64,000 nucleotides of DNA from Gammaproteobacteria bacterium (GTDB lineage: Bacteria; Pseudomonadota; Gammaproteobacteria; Competibacterales; Competibacteraceae): contig JACKNE010000010.1 of the NCBI GenBank assembly GCA_024235035.1, positions 186,001 through 250,000 of the forward strand, given 5' to 3'. Shown in pieces: positions 51,279-58,495 of this stretch. A model generated the notes under the pieces. That model saw nothing but the letters and a program-made list of their open reading frames with translations, ran no database searches and was not told the origin of the DNA. The translations under genes were made by a program, and so were the position numbers. Every line of letters begins with the position of its first letter. Position 1 is the stretch's first letter.

Positions 51279-54200
51279 GGCATCGCTACCCATCGGTCGT
51301 TGACCCGTCCTACATCGCCGGCTTTGGCCAGGTGCAGTAGCGTCATCCCCACCAGCGCCGGTGACGCGCCCTTGCCGTTGCCGCATTGGCGCGTGATTTC
51401 GTCGGTATCGAATCCTGCCGGTTGACCACGCAACAAGGTCAGGATGCGTGTAGCCAAAGGGGAGTCGCTTTGTTCGCCACGTTCGTTGTTTTCGGGTTCA
51501 CGATGCGCGGGAAAATTTTCTACCTGATTATTTTTAATACCGCTAATGCCGCTAATACCGCAATTTTCGGATTTCGATAGCGGTGAAGGTGCGGTGTTAG
51601 CGGCATTAGCGGTATTAGATTTTATCGACCTAAAATTTTTTGTCGTTTCAACACGCCATAAAGCCAGCTTGCTATGGCCATCTTTTCCTTTAAGAACAAG
51701 CCGTAAGCCGTTTTCTGCACGTCCGGTATACTTTCGTAGGTAATGACTGAGCAGGCGGGTATTGATTTTGTCACCGTCCTTGCTGGCGACTTCCTGAAGC
51801 ACGGCTTTCAATTCTCGGGTTTCGGTACCGGCCACTTCGCTGACCAACATGGGTTGGTTCTTGAAGGTGTCGTACCAGCACTCCAACAGCGCACCTAAAC
51901 CGGTTCGAATCGGATCGCGATCACGTAGACGCTCTTGGGTCAGTACCGGGTCAGTTTCGCCCAAATACACCAGGGCATTGCGAATCAGTCGCGACCAGTC
52001 GTTGAAGCGAACAAAGGGGGTTAATCCCGGATCGGGAAAATTCATTACGACATAATGGCGTAATACCGTTATTACCGCACTGGCCAGCCGGGCGCGCTGC
52101 TGTGGAATCCATGAATACAGGTCACGATCAAAGACTTGTTGTTCAGGCCGCTCGGTGGGCGGGTTCAGGAATCCCATGATGGCGCGGTCGTTCAAGTCAT
52201 CCATCAGCGTCAAGGCATTGCCGGTGGCGAACCACGTCAACCGGCAGGGGAGCTCGGGATTTTTGTTCAGCCCCAGCACGCGCCCTTTGTAGGTTTGTTG
52301 CGTCAGCACGGAACAAAGCCGGTCGCTTCCTAAAGGGCGATTGATGTTGTCGATCAGCACCAGGGGTACCGCTGAAAGCAAGATACCCATGAGGCGCTTT
52401 TCTTCCTCGGTTTCATCGGTGGCCTGACTCATGGCGGGCGCCGTGCGGCCTGTAGCAATCAACGCGGGAATGTCGGCTTGAAAGCTCTTACCGGACCCGG
52501 GCCGGGTGGCTGAGAACGCATGAAGGGGTGCCGTATTCAGCCGATGACGAACCGCAACGGTCAGAATCCCGCTCAAGGCTACAGCGCGATCTTGGGGCGC
52601 TTCGTAGGGGAAATCCTTGATCACATCGCGCAAATCATCCAGGGCGCGTTCAGCCTGGACCTTGGTGGGACGGTCAGGAATCGGGTCAAACTCCATCCCG
52701 CCACTGTCCAGGAACAACCCCGATGCTGGATCGTAACCCGGACGGATCAAGACCGTTCCATCCCGGCGCAAGGTTGGACTTTCAACGACACCCGTCAGGT
52801 AAGGGAACCGCCAGTGTCCCGCCAGATCAAGCAGCATGGCCGCTAAGGAGCGTGGAGCATCGACCCGCCGGGGGCCATCCATGGTCATCTTTTGCCATTG
52901 GATGACTTGGTTCATCCGCCACAGTAGGAAGTCAGTGGTCACCGGAATCAAGGTCAAAGATCCCGCCGGGCGGGTGAAGCCGTGTTCCTGCAGTTCTTGA
53001 GTAATGCGGGCTGTTCGGGTCAACATTCCCGCACGTTGGTATAAGTCCGGGCAATGATCGATCAAGGCTTGCTCGGCTTGTTCCAGCATGACCGCTAAAG
53101 CACCCCTTTCCACCGTGATGACAGGGGCGTTTTCACCCTCGGGTGCCTTGGGCGGTGGTTCGAGTGTCTTTTTGCGTGAACGTGAATCTGTGTCTTTCCA
53201 ACCTAACGCTTTTGGCTGGACGCTAAGTTGATCGCAGAGCCAAAAAGCCGCGTTTTTTGGCATGTCTCCATGAGCGGCCATAACAAGATCGATCGGTGTT
53301 CGCTTCCCCTGCTGCGGGTCGCCTTGGTCGTGAACGCCGAAATCCTTGATGCCGTCCTGCTGAATGCTTAAATCCTCTTCGCAATCCCGGTGCAAGTTCC
53401 GGCTCTTGACCCGGTAACCATTCCGGTAGGGCTTGGCGTCCGGGTAGAGTACGGGAACCCATGCGCTCAGATTTGCCAATGCGGCTTGGTTGACGTTCCA
53501 AAAGAAGTCAGACTTTTTGGCGCTGGCAGGCGAATTTGATTGAGCGGTTCCGATCGGGCGTATTGGCACTGCTGGCGCTGGAAGCGTTGCCGCCAGTTCC
53601 TGCAATAGATCGACGGGGACGATTTCAACCGGCTCAGGTACGGTCAGCAGGCGTGAAACCCGATGCGGCCTGTCATCGGTCGGGTCGCCTTTCGCCGCTA
53701 CCGTCCCGTACACCTTTGAAATCCGGGCCGCATTGAAAACCCCGGTATCGATCTTGACGGCATCATCATCAAAGCGTGAAGCCAGCGCCGCCAAGGTATT
53801 TTGAATCAGCGTCTTGCTATCGGCATCGTTTGGCAGGTCAATCCGATACAGCAAATGGCCACCGTTGCCACTGTCGGCATAAACCGGCATCGGCCAGCCT
53901 TGCTCAGTCAGCCAGGATCGAATCTGCCCGCATCGATCCAAGGCTGATTGGTGTTCATCGTGGCTTGATGAAATACCAGCGGGCCGCACCGGGTCAGCGT
54001 CAATCAACAGCCAGCGCCGGCAAAGGATGTCACTATCGGCGGTGGTCGATTCCGCGTAAGGTGCTACCCGGTTCGCCGCTCTTGCCAGCAGTGCCGGGTT
54101 AACCGGGTTGAGCGTGACATAGACACCAGGGGCTTTCTGGTTGACGGTCGCGACAGCTTTGGCGGCGACGCTCAAGTCATCAAAGTAGCCGCTGGCGGTT

Positions 54201-54310
54201 GATGGTCGAGCGCCGTTCAGCTTGGCTTTGGGTAGCCGGATCTCAAAGATGCTATCCGGCGCGTTGAACAATGAAAGGGTTTGCAGGATTTCAGCTTCAT
54301 GCACGTTCAT
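51275..54310 (-). CDS. Satellite/phage-type primase-helicase replication protein
   Basis: 1011 residues. The N-terminal third has archaeo-eukaryotic primase features: RRWLLIDADPVRP (metal DxD near residue 102) and GNGGHLLYRIDLP. The middle third is a helicase ATPase with Walker A ATRPGSGKSF near 603 and Walker B VPLVLIDNI near 650, then WFATGNALTLMDDL (sensor-like) and RAIMGFLNPPTERPEQ. The C-terminus has a small helical DNA-binding look (DTDEITRQCGNG). It should start replication of the excised element, as alpha does for P4. ATG 54310 has AAGGAGAC upstream. The linker at about 890-930 is encoded by a striking inverted repeat (51535-51617). Confidence 0.82.
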   Translation of the reverse strand: MNVHEAEILQTLSLFNAPDSIFEIRLPKAKLNGARPSTASGYFDDLSVAAKAVATVNQKAPGVYVTLNPVNPALLARAANRVAPYAESTTADSDILCRRWLLIDADPVRPAGISSSHDEHQSALDRCGQIRSWLTEQGWPMPVYADSGNGGHLLYRIDLPNDADSKTLIQNTLAALASRFDDDAVKIDTGVFNAARISKVYGTVAAKGDPTDDRPHRVSRLLTVPEPVEIVPVDLLQELAATLPAPAVPIRPIGTAQSNSPASAKKSDFFWNVNQAALANLSAWVPVLYPDAKPYRNGYRVKSRNLHRDCEEDLSIQQDGIKDFGVHDQGDPQQGKRTPIDLVMAAHGDMPKNAAFWLCDQLSVQPKALGWKDTDSRSRKKTLEPPPKAPEGENAPVITVERGALAVMLEQAEQALIDHCPDLYQRAGMLTRTARITQELQEHGFTRPAGSLTLIPVTTDFLLWRMNQVIQWQKMTMDGPRRVDAPRSLAAMLLDLAGHWRFPYLTGVVESPTLRRDGTVLIRPGYDPASGLFLDSGGMEFDPIPDRPTKVQAERALDDLRDVIKDFPYEAPQDRAVALSGILTVAVRHRLNTAPLHAFSATRPGSGKSFQADIPALIATGRTAPAMSQATDETEEEKRLMGILLSAVPLVLIDNINRPLGSDRLCSVLTQQTYKGRVLGLNKNPELPCRLTWFATGNALTLMDDLNDRAIMGFLNPPTERPEQQVFDRDLYSWIPQQRARLASAVITVLRHYVVMNFPDPGLTPFVRFNDWSRLIRNALVYLGETDPVLTQERLRDRDPIRTGLGALLECWYDTFKNQPMLVSEVAGTETRELKAVLQEVASKDGDKINTRLLSHYLRKYTGRAENGLRLVLKGKDGHSKLALWRVETTKNFRSIKSNTANAANTAPSPLSKSENCGISGISGIKNNQVENFPAHREPENNERGEQSDSPLATRILTLLRGQPAGFDTDEITRQCGNGKGASPALVGMTLLHLAKAGDVGRVNDRWVAMP
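51535..51617. repeat. Iteron-like long inverted repeat within the replicase gene
   Basis: Arms of 28 bases at 51535-51562 and 51590-51617 are complementary at 27 of 28 positions, with a 27-base centre. Each arm is itself a run of 9-base units GCTAATACC / GCTAATGCC. A further related stretch (GCGTAATACCGTTATTACCGC) lies at 52058-52078 in the same gene. It could be an origin of replication read by the product of the gene that contains it. Confidence 0.6.
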
Positions 54311-54334
54311 CTAAAAGTCTCCTTGTTGCATCCG

Positions 54335-54421
54335 GGAGACTGACGAATCACCCACATTCCGGTAGAATCGACACTTGCTGAGGGTGTCGATTTTTTTTGA
54401 ATGTGGGCGAGGCCAGTCTCC
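54335..54421. ncRNA. Nested three-stem structure in the replicase leader
   Basis: Three inverted repeats are nested: GGAGACTG/CAGTCTCC (54335-54342, 54414-54421), CCCACATTC/GAATGTGGG (54351-54359, 54399-54407) and AATCGACAC/GTGTCGATT (54366-54374, 54384-54392). On the plus strand the inner hairpin is followed by eight T, a rho-independent terminator. On the minus strand the whole structure forms the 5' leader of the primase-helicase mRNA. It may be a regulatory RNA or attenuator. Confidence 0.6.
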
Positions 54422-54429
54422 TAAGTTTG

Positions 54430-54666
54430 TTAGGAACTGGCCTTTTCGTTTGGCGCTTCAGCATCCTGTCGCAATGACTCCACGAACAGGGCGCGCTGAA
54501 CCGGATCGGGCAACACCTCTTCAAGTACGGATCGAAAATCCGGTTCTTCATCCAACAGGTAAAGGATGCACCTCGCTCTGGAAGCTCGGGGCATGGCGTT
54601 GAAGCGATCCAAAAAGGCTTGCACCTCGGGGGAAGTGTCAGCAGGGGAAGTCATCGTCAAGCTCAT
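54430..54666 (-). CDS. Small element protein of unknown function
   Basis: 78 residues, acidic and helical (PEVQAFLDRFNAMPRASRARCILYLLDEEPDFRSVLEEVL), no known domain. ATG 54666 has AGAGGGA upstream; a second ATG four codons in is possible. It lies 13 bases after the preceding gene and before the structured leader of the replicase. Confidence 0.6.
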   Translation of the reverse strand: MSLTMTSPADTSPEVQAFLDRFNAMPRASRARCILYLLDEEPDFRSVLEEVLPDPVQRALFVESLRQDAEAPNEKASS

Positions 54667-54679
54667 CGCGGTATCCCTC

Positions 54680-55165
54680 TTAGTGACGTCCCAAATCCGG
54701 CATCAAGTACCGGGCGGTCAGTTGGGCGACTTTCAGATATTCCATGACGCCATATTGGATCGTTGGATTTGGATGAGTCTTCAACCAAGTCGCCAACAAT
54801 GCCAGGTCGCATTGAACGGCGTAGACATCTTGGATCAGCCGCTCACGATTGACCTCTAGGGGTGTTTCAATCCGGGGCTTTGGGGGATAAGGCGGACGGT
54901 AGTTTGAGGATGAGTCGGGCATGTGAGCCTCCACGAATTTCAGAGAGAACCGCCCAGATTGAGGGGCGGGGGACTCACTCTCGGCATTCGTGACGCCGGG
55001 ACCGGTATTGGTTATTTCCGGTTCCTCATCCCCCATTGCGGGGCAAGGCGCAACTCGCCCGTTCCGGGCATAAAAAAACCACGGCTGACGGGCGCGGGGA
55101 TAGGCCGCACGAATTTCAGAGAGGATTTCAGTATAGTCCGCAATTGACGAGTTGCAAGGGGGCAT
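54680..55165 (-). CDS. Small element protein of unknown function
   Basis: 161 residues from ATG 55165. The N-terminal part is helical with a Trp/Phe/Tyr stretch (ARQPWFFYARNG), the middle is Pro/Ser-rich and likely disordered, and the C-terminal helix pair contains QDVYAVQCDLALLATWLKTHPNPTIQYGVMEYLKVAQLTARYL. No family is recognised. It follows the AlpA-like gene with a two-base gap and AAGGCGG upstream, so both belong to one early operon. Confidence 0.6.
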   Translation of the reverse strand: MPPCNSSIADYTEILSEIRAAYPRARQPWFFYARNGRVAPCPAMGDEEPEITNTGPGVTNAESESPAPQSGRFSLKFVEAHMPDSSSNYRPPYPPKPRIETPLEVNRERLIQDVYAVQCDLALLATWLKTHPNPTIQYGVMEYLKVAQLTARYLMPDLGRH

Positions 55166-55167
55166 AG

Positions 55168-55365
55168 TCAAGCCGCCTTTTTGCCAAGTGTCGGCAAGGC
55201 CGCATAGAACCCTTGCTTATCGATCAGGGTTCGATGACCAACCTTGATGACGCAATCGGCCAGCGCCGCCTTGTGCTTGACCAACATGTTTCGGATAGCA
55301 CCTTCACTGAAAACGCCGTCCGATTCGCGGGCCAGGTTCTTGACGGTTGTGAGTTGAGATTGCAT
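55168..55365 (-). CDS. AlpA/excisionase-like DNA-binding regulator
   Basis: 65 residues. A winged-helix or MerR-like layout: TTVKNLARESDGVFSEGAIRNMLVKHKAALADCVIKVGHRTLIDKQGFYAAL, in which a helix-turn-helix is followed by a short wing with Arg-Thr-Leu-Ile-Asp. This matches small satellite and prophage regulators that control excision and early genes. ATG 55365 has CGAGGAA upstream. A dense cluster of GCGGTAA palindromes lies 50-105 bases upstream, a natural target. Confidence 0.7.
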   Translation of the reverse strand: MQSQLTTVKNLARESDGVFSEGAIRNMLVKHKAALADCVIKVGHRTLIDKQGFYAALPTLGKKAA

Positions 55366-55415
55366 GTAATTTCCTCGCGTTGCTGAATGAACGTGAGGAA
55401 GTGTGCAGCGAAAAA

Positions 55416-55470
55416 ACCGCGTTGTGCGGTATTACCGCGAACTTTCGCGGTAACAAATTTTGTTACCGCG
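55416..55470. promoter_or_regulatory. Cluster of GCGGTAA palindromes
   Basis: ACCGC/GCGGT (55416-55430), GCGGTA-T-TACCGC (55426-55438) and a perfect 25-base palindrome CGCGGTAACAAA-T-TTTGTTACCGCG (55446-55470) are packed into 55 bases. The last covers the stop codon of the gene at 55463. With no T tract it is unlikely to be a simple terminator. It is better read as an operator or replication site upstream of the AlpA-like gene. Confidence 0.6.
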
Positions 55471-56029
55471 CCTTGAAGGCAGCGGCGAGGTGTTTGGATA
55501 GTGTTTTTTCGTTGCTAGGGGCTGTAATCCCTTTGCGAGATAGTTCAGCTAGAAGTACCTCGGCTTCCTTGCGGTAAGCACCGCTGTTCGGTTTGATGCC
55601 GTGCAATTCCGCCAAGGCGCGAATGATGTCCAATAGGGTTTGCCGCTCAGTGGCGTGCAAGGGCTTTTCGACAGGTGGCGGTCCAGAAAACAGCAACTCC
55701 GGGTAAATACCTCGTTGTTCACACCAGGCTTTAAGCTCATCACGAGTGATGCGGATCATCGTTTCTGTGTACGGGTGCCTAACGACTGGGCGGTCATCAG
55801 TATTGCTATCCATTTTGATGCGGCGCATCCCTATCCGCTCCTCCCGAACTTTCTCGACCTGGGTCACGGTCGCCGGGAGCTTCCCGGAATCAATATCACG
55901 CTGGATCTGTCTTTGAATCATGTTCACGTGGGCTGTTTCTTCCTTGGTCGTGATGACTAACAGGCCAGCGACAGCAAGGGCCGCTTCACGGTCGGTGAAC
56001 ACATCCATCAACGCATAGGGACTCGTCAT
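55463..56029 (-). CDS. Element regulatory-type protein of unknown function
   Basis: 188 residues from ATG 56029 (AAAGGTG upstream). The N-terminal half is helical (MTSPYALMDVFTDREAALAVAGLLVITTKEETAHVN) and the middle contains IRITRDELKAWCEQRGIYPELLF. The C-terminal half (LDIIRALAELHGIKPNSGAYRKEAEVLLAELSRKGITAPSNEKTLSKHLAAAFKAR) has the look of a helix-turn-helix segment seen in phage and satellite proteins between int and alpA. The function is not known. Confidence 0.65.
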   Translation of the reverse strand: MTSPYALMDVFTDREAALAVAGLLVITTKEETAHVNMIQRQIQRDIDSGKLPATVTQVEKVREERIGMRRIKMDSNTDDRPVVRHPYTETMIRITRDELKAWCEQRGIYPELLFSGPPPVEKPLHATERQTLLDIIRALAELHGIKPNSGAYRKEAEVLLAELSRKGITAPSNEKTLSKHLAAAFKAR

Positions 56030-56107
56030 GTCGCACCTTTGCACCTTGGAGGAAAGAGCCGCGCCAGGGCCGGGAAAGGTGCGAACCCGGCCTTTTCACG
56101 GGCCAGG

Positions 56108-57322
56108 CTAGGCGCGGCGGTTCGATGATTGCGGGAAGGGGATCACCTCGGCGGCGGAAGGTTGGCATAGGTTCATCAGCCGAATGGCGACGGTTTCAGC
56201 CGCCAGGCGTAATTGCTCCCGGTTAGGGCGTGCGTAGTGGTTCAAAGTGACATCCCCCCCTGTGGAATGATTGAGCAACGCCTTTACCTGGGGGTAGGGA
56301 ATCCAGTCTTGCGCCAGGGTGGCCCATGTGCGCCGTAGATCGTGAGAACTGAAGGTAATGCCGGTGGTTTCGATGATTTGATCAATGGCGCTTTGAACGC
56401 TGGTGAATTCGGCCTTGTCGCCAGGAAACACGAAGTCGTTACCTTCGATGCGGAGTGCTTGACGTTCCTGCAAGAGAGCGGCCACAGGGGGGGTGATTGG
56501 AAGCGTTAACGGCTTGCCATTCTTGGTGTCGGTCACGGTCAGTACGCCATCCTCCCAATGGACACAGGGCCAGCGCAACCGGGCCGCTTCGGTACGGCGT
56601 AGTCCGGTGAACAGCAGGAATCGTAGGTAATCTCTTGCGATCGGGTTGCTGACTTGGTTGGTTGCGTTCCACCAGGGGCGCAATTCGCTGGGAGAAAGGC
56701 AGCGGGTCCTGGGCGCTTGGCGATGCCAGACCTTGGCGCGCGATAGCACCTTGACCGGGGAATCGCCGCTCAATCCTTGAGTAGCCAAGGTGAAGTTGAT
56801 GATGGCGTTCGTCATTCGGAAGGTCAGATTGGCGCACACCGGGCCGGACTGTTCAGAGAGTGCCTGGAAACGCTGCAATACATCGCGTTCGGTGATGCTC
56901 AGTAGCGGGCGATCCAGCCAGGTGCTCAGGTGTCCAGCGATGAATCGTTGGTAGTTTGCCTGGGTTCCCGATTTGAGGGGTCGCAGCTTGAGGTATTCGG
57001 CCAAGGCATCACGCAAGGTGATGGACTGGGCGCGGGCTTGACGGCGGGCCTGAATGGGATCGATACCGCTGGCTAGTTGCCCTAGTAGACTTTTGGCCTG
57101 CTGGCGGGCTTCTTCCAGGGTCAGGGTGGTAAAGTCACCGATCTTGATGCGTCGGCCTCGGCTCCCGACGCCTTTGACCACACAGTAGGATTTGTGACCA
57201 CTCGGAGAGACGCGCAACGCCAAGCCAGGTTGCCCGGTATCGCGGACTTCATACCGCTGGGTCGCCGGCTCCAGCGCCGCCAGGCGCTTCATGGTGAAGC
57301 GTAGCGTTTTGTCACCGTCCAA
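56108..57322 (-). CDS. int: Tyrosine recombinase integrase
   Basis: 404 residues. An N-terminal DUF4102-like arm-binding domain (FTMKRLAALEPATQRYEVRDTGQPGLALRVSPSGHKSYC), a SAM-like core-binding domain, and the catalytic domain. Its active residues are TGLRRTEAARLRW (Arg near 241), HDLRRTW (His/Arg near 327), LNHS and NHYAR (Tyr near 362). It integrates and excises the element. The start chosen is the TTG at 57322, which has AGGAG eight bases upstream; that ribosome site lies inside the 22-bp direct repeat. An upstream TTG (57355) and an internal ATG (57292) are alternatives. A deleted relative lies at 47401-47534. Confidence 0.9.
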   Translation of the reverse strand: MDGDKTLRFTMKRLAALEPATQRYEVRDTGQPGLALRVSPSGHKSYCVVKGVGSRGRRIKIGDFTTLTLEEARQQAKSLLGQLASGIDPIQARRQARAQSITLRDALAEYLKLRPLKSGTQANYQRFIAGHLSTWLDRPLLSITERDVLQRFQALSEQSGPVCANLTFRMTNAIINFTLATQGLSGDSPVKVLSRAKVWHRQAPRTRCLSPSELRPWWNATNQVSNPIARDYLRFLLFTGLRRTEAARLRWPCVHWEDGVLTVTDTKNGKPLTLPITPPVAALLQERQALRIEGNDFVFPGDKAEFTSVQSAIDQIIETTGITFSSHDLRRTWATLAQDWIPYPQVKALLNHSTGGDVTLNHYARPNREQLRLAAETVAIRLMNLCQPSAAEVIPFPQSSNRRA

Positions 57323-57323
57323 C

Positions 57324-57345
57324 CGGGTCGCTCCTGGGTCGCTGT
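57324..57345. repeat. 22-bp direct repeat, right copy (candidate att site)
   Basis: Identical to 47610-47631. On the minus strand the repeat contains AGGAG at the right distance from the integrase TTG start, so the putative attachment core also carries the integrase ribosome site. Confidence 0.7.
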
Positions 57346-57396
57346 AAGGCGGCAATTTCTAGCCATACCTAGAAACAAGCAAATGCGTTAGGATAC

Positions 57397-57467
57397 TGAT
57401 TCTGCATCGAATGCAATCATTCAGCAATACCTGGAAATACCGTTTAATGATACAAACCGATACAAAA
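57397..57467. repeat. 71-bp imperfect direct repeat upstream of integrase
   Basis: Aligns without gaps to 47464-47534, with exact blocks TGATTCTGCATCGAAT and ATGATACAAACCG. It is the region just upstream of the integrase and may be its promoter and arm sites, or an alternative attachment boundary. Confidence 0.6.
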
Positions 57468-57546
57468 ATCCCCTCCTGGCAAAACCCCGGTTACAAAAAA
57501 GGCGTCTAATACGCCCATGTTCAACGAGCAACCGAGGAGTTCAACC

Positions 57547-58125
57547 ATGAAAGCATTATCCAAGAGTTTGTTAGCCGTCGCCGTGGCGGCGGGTTTAGGT
57601 CTCTCCGCTCTCGTCATCGCCAGTCCTTGGGGCGGACATGGTCCGATGATGGGCGGTGGCGGCGGCGATTGCCCAATGATGGGGGGTGGTCGTCACGGTG
57701 GTCATTCAGGTCAGCGCCAGGCGATGATGCAGCAATACCACGCGGAACGCATGGAACTGCTGGAAGCGCGCCTCAAACTGAAGCCGGAACAGGAAGCGGT
57801 TTGGAAGGGCTTTCTCGCCGCTCAGGATGCCCATCACGCGATGATGTTCAAAGCCAAACAGGAAATGCGTGACCGAGACGAAACCGCATTGGCCCACTTC
57901 GAAGAACGGGCGCAGATCATGGAGCAGAACCTGGCCAGCATGAAAGACATGGCCAAAGCCGCTGGCGATTTGTACGCGGCTCTCGATGCGAACCAAAAAT
58001 CGGTGATGGACAAATTCTTTACCGATCGGCCCATGGGGCGTGGACAGAAGCCTGGCTGCAAATTCGCTGCGGCTCCAGCGCAACCGGCTAACGTCCCCGC
58101 CGAGCCGGTTGACGACAACGAATAA
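57547..58125 (+). CDS. Spy/CpxP-type periplasmic chaperone
   Basis: 192 residues. A signal peptide (KSLLAVAVAAGLGLSALVIAS) is followed by a Gly/Met/His-rich stretch (PMMGGGGGDCPMMGGGRHGGH) that could bind copper or other metals. The helical LTXXQ-type domain then contains ERMELLEARLKLKPEQEAVWKGFLAAQDAH and LYAALDANQKSVMDKFF. Such proteins protect periplasmic proteins during envelope or metal stress. ATG 57547 has GAGGAG upstream; a further ATG ten codons upstream is less likely. The acidic C-terminal tail is Pro/Ala-rich. Confidence 0.85.
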   Translation: MKALSKSLLAVAVAAGLGLSALVIASPWGGHGPMMGGGGGDCPMMGGGRHGGHSGQRQAMMQQYHAERMELLEARLKLKPEQEAVWKGFLAAQDAHHAMMFKAKQEMRDRDETALAHFEERAQIMEQNLASMKDMAKAAGDLYAALDANQKSVMDKFFTDRPMGRGQKPGCKFAAAPAQPANVPAEPVDDNE

Positions 58126-58431
58126 ACCGGGTCGGGTGGGCGTGGCCCACCTTGAGGATCGAAAGGGTGGGCTATGCCCACCCTTTCATCATGCGCCGAA
58201 ATGGGTTTCCACCACGATCAAGATTTTCCCGCCACTCTGTTCAGCACACCTATTTTTCATCATATCGCCGGCTTTACCGCATATCAGCAGTCCAAATAAA
58301 TCCGCAAATTTGTTATGTTAATCGGATTGGCGGCCCAGGCGGCGCACCAGGTATCGGATCTTTCACCGTGAACCCTGGAGTGTTGCGCCTCGAACCTGAC
58401 GCTCGCTTCCTCTCATGAGAAGGTAAGGACG
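58126..58431. other. Region between chaperone gene and glgB
   Basis: About 300 bases with no gene. A perfect 12-bp hairpin GAAAGGGTGGGC / GCCCACCCTTTC (58161-58187) and a smaller GTGGGC/GCCCAC pair just before it form a repeat-like unit after the chaperone gene that may end its transcript. The glgB promoter should lie in the rest. Confidence 0.5.
58161..58187. terminator. 12-bp hairpin downstream of the chaperone gene
   Basis: Perfect stem GAAAGGGTGGGC / GCCCACCCTTTC with a 3-base loop, 36 bases after the stop codon. It is followed by ATCATGC, so T-tract support is weak. The GTGGGC units suggest it may be a dispersed repeat. Confidence 0.5.
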
Positions 58432-58495
58432 ATGCTGGAAGAAAATATCCGGAAAATCATAGAATTGCGACATGATGCGCCTTATGCGGTTCTAG
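58432..58495 (+). pseudogene. glgB: glgB 5' fragment, split by IS element
   Basis: ATG 58432 follows AAGGTAAGGA and encodes MLEENIRKIIELRHDAPYAVLG, the normal start of a branching enzyme. At codon 22 an insertion sequence begins; the frame then runs 15 codons into the element and stops at 58545. Joining this piece to base 60073 restores LGPHYDSRERTL exactly in frame. The original promoter and ribosome site are thus cut off from the rest of glgB. Confidence 0.88.
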
